The position numbers and the translations under genes are program-made. Shown here piece by piece: positions 1-8,107 of a stretch of DNA of 64,000 nt. The first letter of the stretch is position 1, and each line of letters opens with the position of its first letter. The DNA lies in assembly GCF_017876675.1 (NCBI RefSeq), contig NZ_JAGIOI010000001.1, forward strand, positions 2,170,001 to 2,234,000, read 5' to 3'. This DNA comes from Arthrobacter stackebrandtii (GTDB lineage Bacteria; Actinomycetota; Actinomycetes; Actinomycetales; Micrococcaceae). Below the pieces are notes generated by a model that did no database searches, was not told the DNA's origin, and saw nothing but the letters and a program-made list of their open reading frames with translations.

Positions 1-1751
1 GGACGGTCTGCGGTCACCCTGGCTCCGGGGCCGCGGTTGTTGTACTCGTGGAAGCGGGCCTCCCGCCAGGAGAAGCCGCCCATGTCCGTCCACGGCGAGT
101 CGGCAATGTGGGCGCCCAGCCAACAGTCGCGGTACAGCACCTGGGCCACTGCCCGCGGGTCCCCGCCTGAATGCCACGGCCGCCCCAGGTGTGCGGACTT
201 TTTGGCGGCGTCGGAAACTAGCTGGCAGCCGTCAAACAAGTAGCCATAGGGGATTGCCAGGTCCAGGCTGCCGGCGCTCACATAGCCGTTGTTGCTGGCC
301 GAGCCGCGGTCCAGCGAACGGATTTCACAGCCGCTGAACACTGCGGTGCCACGGCCGAAAATGAAGTCGACGTCGCCTTCCACATGGCAGCCGTCAAAGA
401 GGAACCTTGCCTGGACACCCACGCCCGGTGAATTGACGAGCAAGGTGTCCTGATTGCCCAGGCACCTGACATTGGCCAGTACCGACCGGTCCGCCGTGAT
501 GTGCAGCGCGACTGCCTGGCGGTCCTTCATGTCCATGTTCGCGGCCTCGTCGAAATCGTTGCTGAACGTGAGGTTCCGGGCCGTGAAGTCCGGCCCGTCA
601 ATCCGGACGGAGGCGCTTCCGGAGGTGCCGAAGTTGCCGCTCCCGTCCGGTTTGGGTGTGCCGGAGGCGTTGTTGTAGACAATCACCACGTCCTCGGGTC
701 GGGCGCCCTGGCCTGCGAAGGAGACGCGCGGCTTGTTGCTGGGGACCCGCACCGCCTCACGGTAGTTGCCGGGCTGGATCCGGATCACTGTCCGCTGGCT
801 GCTGTTGGCGGCAACGGCGTCGACGGCGGACTGCACCGTGGCGAACGGCTTGCCGGGCCCGACGTCGAGCAGCACCGGCAGGTCCACCGGCCGTTCAGCG
901 GGCCAGTACATTTCCAGCAGCGGATCCAAGCCGCCGTCGAGGTTCCGGAACCATCCCGGCGGGACAATGCGCCGCTCCTGCATCTCACGGGCCACCAACC
1001 GGGACACCGCCAGCGCCCCGGCCGCCTGGAAGTGGGTGTTGTCTTCGGACCCTTGCGGGTATTGCGGATGCGCCCCGGGTTCCAGGAACAGGAAGTGCGA
1101 CTTGGTCCCTTCCGGCCCCAGCGACTGCCACAGGGCAAGCGACGATTCCGTCAGGTCCACCAGCGCGGTGCCCGTCGCCGCGGCAAGTTCCCTCATGGCC
1201 TGCGGGTAGGCGCCATGGGAATCCCGGGCATTGCCAAGACCATCAAATCGGCGACGCTCCACGGGTGTGGCCAGGACGGGTGTGGCGCCGCGGGATGTCG
1301 CACCGTCAACGTAGCGGGCCAGGTACTCCTTGTACGTGGTGTCCGGAAAGGTGCCGCGTGCAGGGTCACCGACCTTTTCATCATTGTGGCCAAAGGAGAT
1401 GAGCAAGAGGTCCCCGGGCTGCAGCAGCTCCAGCACGCGGTCCAGCATGCCGGTGTCGGCGAAGCTCTTGGAGGAGGCGCCGGACCAGGCCATGTCAAGG
1501 ACCGTGGCCTGAGGACCCAGCAGCAGTGGCAGTGCCTGGCCCCAGCCGGCCCAGGGGCGCTCGGATTGCTGATAGGCCGACGACGTCGAGTCGCCCACCA
1601 AAAAAATCACCGGCTTGGTGCGGGGCTTGCCCTGGGAGGTCTCCGTGGGGGTGGTGGCCATGGCGGCCCCGGTTCCCGAGCAGGCCAGGACGCCGGCTGT
1701 CAGTGCGGCAGTGGCCAGGACGGTGCGGCGGCTGGGCATGATTGCGGCCAT
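1..1751 (-). CDS. Secreted SGNH acetylesterase fused to pectin methylesterase (3' end beyond window)
   Basis: Translating the minus strand from ATG at 1751 gives an open frame of about 583 residues running off the left edge. Residues 1-32 form a twin-arginine-like signal (SRRTVLA). Residues 46-260 are an SGNH hydrolase of the rhamnogalacturonan acetylesterase type: GDST at 53-56, GHND at 121-124, DNTHF at 237-241. From about 295 a pectinesterase (CE8) follows, with GNQDTLL near 434, DVDFIFG at 460-466 and LGRPW at 522-526. It should remove acetyl and methyl esters from pectin outside the cell. Its ATG overlaps the pectate lyase stop by one base (TGATG), implying translational coupling. Both domains carry their catalytic motifs; the fusion of two esterases in one chain is notable. 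Confidence 0.88.
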   Translation of the reverse strand, partial: MAAIMPSRRTVLATAALTAGVLACSGTGAAMATTPTETSQGKPRTKPVIFLVGDSTSSAYQQSERPWAGWGQALPLLLGPQATVLDMAWSGASSKSFADTGMLDRVLELLQPGDLLLISFGHNDEKVGDPARGTFPDTTYKEYLARYVDGATSRGATPVLATPVERRRFDGLGNARDSHGAYPQAMRELAAATGTALVDLTESSLALWQSLGPEGTKSHFLFLEPGAHPQYPQGSEDNTHFQAAGALAVSRLVAREMQERRIVPPGWFRNLDGGLDPLLEMYWPAERPVDLPVLLDVGPGKPFATVQSAVDAVAANSSQRTVIRIQPGNYREAVRVPSNKPRVSFAGQGARPEDVVIVYNNASGTPKPDGSGNFGTSGSASVRIDGPDFTARNLTFSNDFDEAANMDMKDRQAVALHITADRSVLANVRCLGNQDTLLVNSPGVGVQARFLFDGCHVEGDVDFIFGRGTAVFSGCEIRSLDRGSASNNGYVSAGSLDLAIPYGYLFDGCQLVSDAAKKSAHLGRPWHSGGDPRAVAQVLYRDCWLGAHIADSPWTDMGGFSWREARFHEYNNRGPGARVTADR

Positions 1752-3124
1752 CAGGGGGTGCCCCCTGCTGTGTAGATGGGGCCGGTGGTGCCGTTCAAGA
1801 TGCCCGGGACGGCCTGTGCCGGGTGCACCTTGGTGCGCAGCGTAGGTTTCCAGGAGGTGTCATTGGCCAGTTGGTTCTCCGGCGTCGCTGCTGCGTTGTA
1901 GGCTGCGCGGAGGTCCACGACCTTGCCATTGACGGCATTTTTGACCGTGGCGATGGTGCTTCCCTTGTAGCGGGAGATGATGCCGGCGGTGTTGACGCCC
2001 TCCGGAAGGATGAACGCGTTGGCCTCGGCATACAGGTGGGACTCAATGCCGGCGCCCAGGGTGTAGACGTAGGGGACCGGGCTGTTGGCGGCGCTTTCCT
2101 TGAAGAGGTTGTTGTAGACATCCACGTGGCCGTAGCGGACGCGGGGTGCGCGCTGGCCAATGTTCTCGAAGGTGTTGTGGTGGATCGTCACGCGCAGCTT
2201 GCCGGGGTCGCCGCGGGTGGGCGAGTCGGTGGAACCGATCAGCAGAAGCTTGTCGTGGTCGGCGAAACGGTTGAAGGACATGGTGACTAGGTCGGAGCCG
2301 TTGGTGACATCGACGGCGCCGTCGTGCACCTGGTAGGGCCGGCCGAAGTACAGGGGCTGCTCATCGTCAAAGTGGGGTGCGTCGGTAAATTCGGAATGGT
2401 CAATCCATACATTCGTGGACTGGTTGATGACCTGCAGCAGGTCGTACTCGCTGTTCCAGTTCCCTTCGTCGCCGTCCGTTGGATCCCATGCGGGAAAGCA
2501 GTCTGCCGAGTCGCGGAAGGACAGGTTGCGCAGGATCACGTTGGTGGCGCCGTTGATCCGAAGGGCCGCCCCTTCAACGGCGCTGTGGGCAGTGGCGCCG
2601 ACAATGGTGGTGTTGCTGGGGATGTCGATGCGGATGGACTTGGCCTGCTTGCCGGCGGCGGCCCGCCGGGCAGTCTCCTGCGGACCGTCAGGCTCCTGGC
2701 CGGTTCCATAGGTGGCCGGGTCAAAGTCCGAAAGGTACTGCTCCAGGCTGAAGCCGGTGCCTGCGGCATAGTCCTCGCAGATGATGGGCGAACCGTCCTC
2801 CGCTGTGTTGGCGCTGATCGTGCCGTGGACCCGGACTATTTTGGGCAGTGATCCCGCACTGGCGAAGGCCGCCTGCAATTCAGCCTTGGTGGAGACGTCA
2901 TACACGTTGGCGTCCGCTGCGGCCGAGCCTCCGGTTGTGCCCGGACCCAAGGAGGCCCAGCCGTCGCCCGGAGCGAGCACCTGGCGCTCCAGCGGGGTCC
3001 TGGCTGTTTGTGCTGCCGCGTCGGCCAGCGGACCCGGTGCCGCCACTGCCTGAGGCGAGATGACCATGGCGCCTGCCACCGCCAAGGTTGCGGAAATGGC
3101 CAGATATTTACCGTGTTTTCGCAT
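1751..3124 (-). CDS. Secreted pectate lyase (PL1 type)
   Basis: Product of 457 aa from ATG at 3124, chosen because GGAAGAAGGAAC lies directly upstream and the first 32 residues form a clean signal peptide ending near SPQAVAAPG. The remainder is a parallel beta-helix pectate lyase: NVWIDHSEFTD, DGAVDVTNGSDLVTMSFN, and the arginine-containing QRAPRVRYG followed by VDVYNNLF, which are hallmarks of family PL1. It cleaves de-esterified pectin by beta-elimination. It is the first gene of a two-gene unit with the esterase fusion, so lyase and de-esterifying enzyme are made together. An in-frame extension upstream to 3235 would add residues overlapping the operator and is unlikely to be translated. 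Confidence 0.9.
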   Translation of the reverse strand: MRKHGKYLAISATLAVAGAMVISPQAVAAPGPLADAAAQTARTPLERQVLAPGDGWASLGPGTTGGSAAADANVYDVSTKAELQAAFASAGSLPKIVRVHGTISANTAEDGSPIICEDYAAGTGFSLEQYLSDFDPATYGTGQEPDGPQETARRAAAGKQAKSIRIDIPSNTTIVGATAHSAVEGAALRINGATNVILRNLSFRDSADCFPAWDPTDGDEGNWNSEYDLLQVINQSTNVWIDHSEFTDAPHFDDEQPLYFGRPYQVHDGAVDVTNGSDLVTMSFNRFADHDKLLLIGSTDSPTRGDPGKLRVTIHHNTFENIGQRAPRVRYGHVDVYNNLFKESAANSPVPYVYTLGAGIESHLYAEANAFILPEGVNTAGIISRYKGSTIATVKNAVNGKVVDLRAAYNAAATPENQLANDTSWKPTLRTKVHPAQAVPGILNGTTGPIYTAGGTP

Positions 3125-3206
3125 GTTCCTTCTTCCGTCATTGGAATGGACGGCGCCCGCCCCGGCAGCAGCTGTGATGCCGGTCACTGCGGTGGCGCCA
3201 CAAAGG

Positions 3207-3235
3207 ACACTACAGAGAAAACGCTTTCTCGACAA
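3207..3235 (-). promoter_or_regulatory. Promoter with LacI-family operator for the pectinase operon
   Basis: On the minus strand TTGTCG (3235-3230), a 17-bp spacer and TAGTGT (3212-3207) form a plausible -35/-10 pair. Positions 3215-3230 read GAGAAAACGCTTTCTC, a 16-bp near-palindrome (14 of 16 positions symmetrical) with central CG, the usual form of a LacI-family operator. It lies between -35 and -10, about 90 bp before the lyase start, so a repressor relieved by pectin breakdown products is likely. No LacI gene is in the window. Confidence 0.6.
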
Positions 3236-3315
3236 GGGTTGCGACGTGAACGCAGGTGAATTCTACGGAGGTCCGGCGCGGCCCGGGCCGCGCCGTGGAG
3301 GTCCCGAGTGCGGGC

Positions 3316-3942
3316 TTAGGCCAGCTTGACCGGGTGCCCTTCGCCGTCGAAGGAAGCGCCCACGCCGGCTTGGATGAACCGGACGGCGGCCTCGATCCGC
3401 TCCTCGTCGGGGGTGTCGGCATTGCGCCGCGAGGCGCTGGCCGTCAGGGAGCCGTGGATCAGCTGGACGAGCCCGTCGACGTCGGCCGGCGGCAGGTACT
3501 GCTGGTCCATGCCGTCCTGCAGGATGTCCATGAGCAGCGTGTTCAGCTCGCCCACGTGAACGCCCAGCTTCTCAAACGACTCGCTGGAGAGCACCGAGCG
3601 CATGGCCGGGCCCGGCGGCAGGTGGCGGCGCGTGAGGTCGGCCAGCTGCGCGCGCACGTACACGGCGAGCCGGTCGACAGGATTCTCCAGCCCGTCCAGC
3701 TGAGACTTCAGCTCGATGACAAACTTGCCGGTCTCATCCAGCGCGTAGGCCACCAGGAGCTGTTCGAGGTCGGCAAAGTAGTTGTAGACGGCGGTTCTTC
3801 CCACGCCGGCGGTCCTGGCAACGTCGGTCATGGTCAGACCGGGCAAACCGTGCGTAAACAGCAGTTCGCCAAAGGCGTTCAGGATTTTACGCTGCGTCTG
3901 CGCGCGCTGCGCCGCGTTCGTGGGGGCGGCAATTCGAGGCAT
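3316..3942 (-). CDS. TetR-family transcriptional regulator
   Basis: A 208-aa protein with an N-terminal TetR helix-turn-helix at about residues 16-62 (LTMTDVARTAGVGRTAVYNYF), followed by an all-helical ligand-binding region with no specific match I can name. It lies between the pectinase operon and hipA, all on the minus strand, with 370 bp on neither side to suggest an obvious target. TetR proteins usually repress a nearby gene or themselves; its ligand and target cannot be read from the sequence. ATG at 3942 fits the family's usual short N-terminus before the first helix. Confidence 0.85.
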   Translation of the reverse strand: MPRIAAPTNAAQRAQTQRKILNAFGELLFTHGLPGLTMTDVARTAGVGRTAVYNYFADLEQLLVAYALDETGKFVIELKSQLDGLENPVDRLAVYVRAQLADLTRRHLPPGPAMRSVLSSESFEKLGVHVGELNTLLMDILQDGMDQQYLPPADVDGLVQLIHGSLTASASRRNADTPDEERIEAAVRFIQAGVGASFDGEGHPVKLA

Positions 3943-4023
3943 AGAGACATTTTAGCGTCATTTCGTCAGTAAAAGAACTTTCGAAGGCCCGCCGCGGGCC
4001 GCGCCCTCCGGCACCGCAGGCGT

Positions 4024-5286
4024 CTACTTCTCCAGTGCCGTCCGCCGGATGTCCAGGACGCGCACGACGGCGGCGCTCACCTCTCGCTCAAACGGCAGTT
4101 CCGCCGTGGTCATCTCCGAGGCGGCCAGGGCCTTGTCGATGCACTTGGCCACGAGCCGTTCCGGGATGTGGAGGCTGCGGCCAAACCTTAGCCAGTCCCG
4201 GCGGTCAAGGCCGGTGCGGCTGCCGGCGCTGCCGCCCACGGGCAGTGCCATGCCGGGGTCGCGCGAGGGGTCGCCGTCGATCAGCTCCGTCAGGATGCCT
4301 CCGGGCACGCCGGCCGCGAAGCCTTGTTCGATCTCTGCGGCGAGGGTGCACTGCAGGTCATAGGCGGGGGCCAGCCGCCATTCGCCGGAGGGCTGCTGCA
4401 GCACGGAGATGTTCTTTGCGTGCAGGTTGCCATTGCCGGTGAGCCAGGCGAAGAGGAACTGCAGGAAGATGTTCCGCGCGGCCAGGGCCTGGGAGGAGCA
4501 CATGTTGATGACGGCGGAGGCCACCGCCTCACTGGGCACCGAGTATTTGCGGCCCGGCACCAGGCCCATCAGCTGCGCGCCGTCCTCAACCGCAAGCGGC
4601 CCGCCCGGGGACCGGTCAAAACGCGAGACGAGCAGCGCGGCCTGGCCGGCGCCGTCGTGCACCAGGCGGGCCTCCGCAACCGGGATGCCCAGGGCGCGGG
4701 CCTTGGTGAGCAGCAGGAATTCGGTCTCGACCTGGCGGGCATGGCTGCCGTCGTTGAATTTCAGGATGTAGGAGCGCGAGGGGTCCTTGTCGTGCTTGTA
4801 GGAGGCGGTGACCTTGTCCTGCAGGCCGGCCAGGGCGCTGAGGTCCACGGGGCCGGGGATGGCGGCGAAATCGGCAAACACCGTGCCCGGCATGGTGTTG
4901 GTGACGGCCAGCAGCGGCGCGATGGCCTCCGGTGCATGTCCCGCGGGGACGATCTGCACGTCTCCCACGGGGTTCTCCCCGGCGGCCAGCAGGAGCGAAA
5001 ATTCGTCGGTGATGGTGGTCTTGACGGCCCAGCGCAGCTTGGCGAGGCGTTCGCCCTCGGGCAGCAGTCCGGCGAAGAACGCCGGGACGTTGCCGTGGCC
5101 CAGGTTCACGGGCACATCCAGCACGGGAAGGGTGGAGGCGATGGCGGGGCCGCCGTTGCTCAGGTATTCGGGCAGGTAGGCGAAGACCACGCCCAGCCCC
5201 GGATGCCGCGTCAGGGTCGCGGCGGGGCGGCCCTTCTTGTAGATGACCGCATCGGTGACGGCCTTGGCGTATTCCAGGTTCTTCAT
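4024..5286 (-). CDS. hipA: HipA-like kinase with Asn at the usual catalytic Asp
   Basis: A 420-aa HipA-fold serine/threonine kinase. The N-terminal HipA_N region (about 10-110) contains FFAGLLPEGER and ENPVGDVQIVP; the kinase core includes YILKFND (173-179) and the catalytic loop GNGNLHAKNIS (284-294), then AYDLQ with the metal-binding-type Asp at 310. In E. coli HipA the loop reads TDGHAKNFS and the first Asp is catalytic; here codon AAC gives Asn287 instead. Partner HipB overlaps its start by 4 bp (ATGA). HipA kinases phosphorylate aminoacyl-tRNA synthetases or similar targets to cause dormancy; this copy may be inactive or may work by a different residue. Confidence 0.85.
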   Translation of the reverse strand: MKNLEYAKAVTDAVIYKKGRPAATLTRHPGLGVVFAYLPEYLSNGGPAIASTLPVLDVPVNLGHGNVPAFFAGLLPEGERLAKLRWAVKTTITDEFSLLLAAGENPVGDVQIVPAGHAPEAIAPLLAVTNTMPGTVFADFAAIPGPVDLSALAGLQDKVTASYKHDKDPSRSYILKFNDGSHARQVETEFLLLTKARALGIPVAEARLVHDGAGQAALLVSRFDRSPGGPLAVEDGAQLMGLVPGRKYSVPSEAVASAVINMCSSQALAARNIFLQFLFAWLTGNGNLHAKNISVLQQPSGEWRLAPAYDLQCTLAAEIEQGFAAGVPGGILTELIDGDPSRDPGMALPVGGSAGSRTGLDRRDWLRFGRSLHIPERLVAKCIDKALAASEMTTAELPFEREVSAAVVRVLDIRRTALEK

Positions 5287-5489
5287 GGTGTGTTCACCTG
5301 CAGGTTCAGGCTCATGCCCAGGGCTCCTGCAACGGCGGTGAGAATGTCCAGCCGGACTGTTTCCCGCCCGTTTTCCAGGTCGCTGAGTACGCGGGTGGAG
5401 ACGTCGGCGAGGTCTGCCGTTTCGCTTTGGGTCAGGTTCAGTGCGCGGCGACGGGCTCGCAGGGCCGATCCCAATTCACGAACGTCCAA
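5283..5489 (-). CDS. hipB: HipB-like antitoxin (XRE helix-turn-helix)
   Basis: A 68-aa protein that is almost entirely an XRE/Cro-type helix-turn-helix (LNLTQSETADLADVSTRVLSDLENG at roughly residues 18-42). It overlaps hipA by 4 bp in the antitoxin-first order typical of hipBA. HipB normally dimerises, binds its own operator and neutralises HipA. A short inverted repeat, CATACTATG at 5528-5536, lies 40 bp upstream and could be part of the operator, but it is too short for confidence. The next gene upstream is a divergent MFS transporter. Confidence 0.85.
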   Translation of the reverse strand: MDVRELGSALRARRRALNLTQSETADLADVSTRVLSDLENGRETVRLDILTAVAGALGMSLNLQVNTP

Positions 5490-5674
5490 GGTGGTCTCCT
5501 TTGCCGCGGCCGGTGCACACTGTGACTCATACTATGCCTGCATCCGCCAATTCGGCATGATCCTGCAGAAATATTGTGGCGTCCGCCAGTCCAATCAGGG
5601 GCGGACGGACCCTCTTTTCTCCCGTGCACGCTGCTGGGGCGAACCGCCTGCCATGCATTGGCTAGGGTTGGGCG

Positions 5675-6991
5675 GTGAACAATTTTCTGCAGAAGCGTCC
5701 GTGGACGGGCCGCATTGGCGCCCTGCTGGGCATCTTGGTCATGGCCCTGAGCCTGCGCACTGCCGTCTCCGTGGTGCCGCCGCTGCTGGGCGAGCTGACC
5801 GGGGAACTTGGCTTCGACGCCACCACCACGGGCCTGCTGGCCATGCTGCCGCCGCTTGTTTTCGCCATCTTCGGTCTCGTCACGCCGGCGCTGATCCGCC
5901 GCTTCGGCCTCGAAAAGGCGCTGGTGGCCGCCGTCGTGCTGGCCATTGCCGGGCAGCTGGGCCGGGCCGCCACCGACTCCGTGTGGCCCTTCCTGGCCCT
6001 GACCGCGCTGGTCATGGCCGGCTACGGGATCGGCAACGTGGTGCTGCCGCCGCTCGTCAAGAAGTACTTCCCCGACCGGGTCGGCGTGGTGACGGCCGGC
6101 TACGTGACGCTGCTGGCCGTGGGCACGGCGATCAGCCCGCAGCTGGCGGTCCCCGTGGCCGAGGCAAGCAGCTGGCGCGTGTCCGTCGGGCTGTGGGCAT
6201 CCGTCAGCTTCCTGGTCCTGCTGCCGTGGATCACCCAGTTTGCCCGGGACCGCAGGCTCGACGCCGGAACCGGCCGCGGGCAGGCTGGTTCCCCGGGTGC
6301 CGGGCCCGCTGGTGCGGCGGGAGCAGCCGGAGCGCCCGGCGTGCCCGCCCCGGAGGCCCGCCTGCGTCCGTGGCGGTCCCCGGTGGCGTGGGGGCTGGCG
6401 ATCTTCCTGGCCGGGAACTCCGCCCAGACCTACGTGTACTTCACGTGGCTTCCGCCCTACCTGTCGGGGCAGGGCCTGGACGCCGCAACGGCCGGGACCG
6501 CGCTGGCGTATTTTGCCATCCTGGGCCTGCCGGTCAGCCTGCTCGTGCCGCTGTGGGTGCCGCGCATGAAGAACCCGATCCTGGCCATCAGCCTGTTCGC
6601 CCTCTGCTGGGCTGCCGGGCACCTGGGACTGTATCTCTCGCCGCTGGACGGGACCTGGCTGTGGGTGACGTTCGCCGGGCTGGGACAGGGCACCTTCGCC
6701 ACGGCCCTGCTCATGGTGAACCTGCGCTCGCGGACAACCCACGGCTCCTCGGTGCTGTCCGGCTTCAGCCAGGGGATCGGCTATGCCGGCGCCGGCATAG
6801 CCCCGCTGTTCTTCGGCACCATCCACGACGCCACCGGATCCTGGACCGCATCCTTCGCCATGCTGGGCGTGTGCATCGCGGTCATGATGACCGGCGCCGT
6901 CATGATCAACGCGAAGCGGTACATTGAAGATTCGGCCGAGCAGCCCGTTGCTGCCGCCCCCGCGGAACGCGCCGTCGACCTCAAGGAGTAA
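5675..6991 (+). CDS. MFS transporter, CynX/NimT type
   Basis: A 438-aa protein starting at GTG 5675 with about twelve hydrophobic segments and the N-terminal pattern LRTAVSVVPPLLGEL characteristic of the CynX/NimT (cyanate/2-nitroimidazole) branch of the major facilitator superfamily. The central loop (about residues 190-230) is an unusual run rich in Gly, Ala and Pro (GPAGAAGAAGAPGVPAPEA). It is followed after 6 bp by a 2-hydroxyacid dehydrogenase gene, so both are probably co-transcribed; this suggests uptake or export of a small organic acid, but the substrate cannot be deduced. Confidence 0.85.
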   Translation: MNNFLQKRPWTGRIGALLGILVMALSLRTAVSVVPPLLGELTGELGFDATTTGLLAMLPPLVFAIFGLVTPALIRRFGLEKALVAAVVLAIAGQLGRAATDSVWPFLALTALVMAGYGIGNVVLPPLVKKYFPDRVGVVTAGYVTLLAVGTAISPQLAVPVAEASSWRVSVGLWASVSFLVLLPWITQFARDRRLDAGTGRGQAGSPGAGPAGAAGAAGAPGVPAPEARLRPWRSPVAWGLAIFLAGNSAQTYVYFTWLPPYLSGQGLDAATAGTALAYFAILGLPVSLLVPLWVPRMKNPILAISLFALCWAAGHLGLYLSPLDGTWLWVTFAGLGQGTFATALLMVNLRSRTTHGSSVLSGFSQGIGYAGAGIAPLFFGTIHDATGSWTASFAMLGVCIAVMMTGAVMINAKRYIEDSAEQPVAAAPAERAVDLKE

Positions 6992-6997
6992 ACCCGC

Positions 6998-7990
6998 ATG
7001 GCACCGCGATTTTTGGTCACCGAACGCATTCCGGCCGCCGGCCTGGACTTGCTGCACGACGCCGGTCAGGTCACCTTGCTGCCCGCCGTCCCCTCCGCCG
7101 GTGAGCTGAGGGCGCTGTGCGCCAGCGGCGACTACGACGTCCTGCTCTCGCGGCTGGGCGACTGCGTGGATGCGGAGCTGCTGGCCGCGGCGAGGCTGCG
7201 CGGCGTCTCCAACTATGCGGTGGGGTTCAACAACATCGACGTGCCGGCGGCCACCGCCCGTGGGATCCTGGTGGGAAACACCCCGGGCGTGCTGACCGAC
7301 GCCACGGCCGACATCGCCATGCTGCTCATTCTCGGCACGGCGCGCCGGGTCATCGAGGCTGACAGCCTGGTCCGCTCCGGCGGGTTCACGGGGTGGACGC
7401 CGGAACTGATGGTGGGGGCGGACGTGTCGGGACAGGTGCTGGGACTGGCGGGGTTCGGCCGGATCGCCCGCGCCACGGCCCGCCGGGCGTTGGCCTTTGG
7501 CATGGGCGTCGTCTTTTCGCCCAGGCCCCCGGCCGAAAGGCACGTGTCCGACGCCGAGCTGGGCGAGTTTGCGGGCAAGGTCCGGCAGCTGCCCTGGGGC
7601 GACGTCGCGGCCCGGGCGGATTTCCTCTCGATCCATGTGCCGCTCAACGAATCCACGCACCACCTGGTGGATGCCGCCGTGCTGGCGGCCATGAAGCCCA
7701 CGGCCTTCCTCATCAACACGGCCCGCGGTCCGGTCGTTGACGAGGCGGCCCTGGTCCAGGCGCTTCGCAGCGGCGTGATCGCCGGGGCGGGGCTGGACGT
7801 CTACGAAAATGAACCCGCGCTGGCACCGGGCCTGGCCGAACTTCCCAACACGGTGCTGCTGCCGCACGTGGGCAGCGCGACGGCCCCCGTGCGGAACAAG
7901 ATGGCCGTACTGGCGGCGCGGAACGCCATCGCGATGGCCAAGGGAGAGCTGCCCCCGCACGCCGTCAACCCCGAAGCCCACCGCCCCTAG
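6998..7990 (+). CDS. D-2-hydroxyacid dehydrogenase (glyoxylate/hydroxypyruvate reductase type)
   Basis: A 330-aa NAD(P)-dependent oxidoreductase. The Rossmann signature GLAGFGRIA lies near residue 150; the catalytic trio of the family is visible as Arg in NTARGPVVDE, Glu in DVYENEP and His in LLPHVGSAT. YAVGFNNIDV and GILVGNTPGVLTD are typical of the GyaR/GRHPR subgroup, which reduces glyoxylate or hydroxypyruvate to the D-hydroxyacid. It begins 6 bp after the MFS gene, indicating one transcript. Exact substrate is uncertain because this family is broad. Confidence 0.9.
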   Translation: MAPRFLVTERIPAAGLDLLHDAGQVTLLPAVPSAGELRALCASGDYDVLLSRLGDCVDAELLAAARLRGVSNYAVGFNNIDVPAATARGILVGNTPGVLTDATADIAMLLILGTARRVIEADSLVRSGGFTGWTPELMVGADVSGQVLGLAGFGRIARATARRALAFGMGVVFSPRPPAERHVSDAELGEFAGKVRQLPWGDVAARADFLSIHVPLNESTHHLVDAAVLAAMKPTAFLINTARGPVVDEAALVQALRSGVIAGAGLDVYENEPALAPGLAELPNTVLLPHVGSATAPVRNKMAVLAARNAIAMAKGELPPHAVNPEAHRP

Positions 7991-8058
7991 ATGCCGCATC
8001 ACATAAGCCGCCGTTTTCACGGACGCCGCATCACATAAACGGCCGAATTTGCGGACGC
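7991..8058. repeat. Imperfect 32-bp tandem repeat
   Basis: The unit containing GCCGCATCACATAA occurs at 7993-8006 and again at 8025-8038 (period 32 bp), and a diverged third start (ACGCTGCAGCAC) follows at 8055. It fills the gap between the dehydrogenase stop and the convergent DUF5129-like gene. No U-tract is present, so it is more like an intergenic repeat than a terminator. Confidence 0.55.
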
Positions 8059-8107
8059 TGCAGCACTTTTTGGCAGGCCGGGCACCCAGGCGGGGTCCGC
8101 CGTCGGA

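Noticed and set aside
4324-8020. Very long open frames opposite hipA, the MFS gene and the dehydrogenase (up to about 865 codons)
   Set aside because: They are antisense or alternate-frame shadows caused by high G/C third positions; their products are Gly/Arg/His-rich with no family pattern, while the opposite frames encode clear proteins.
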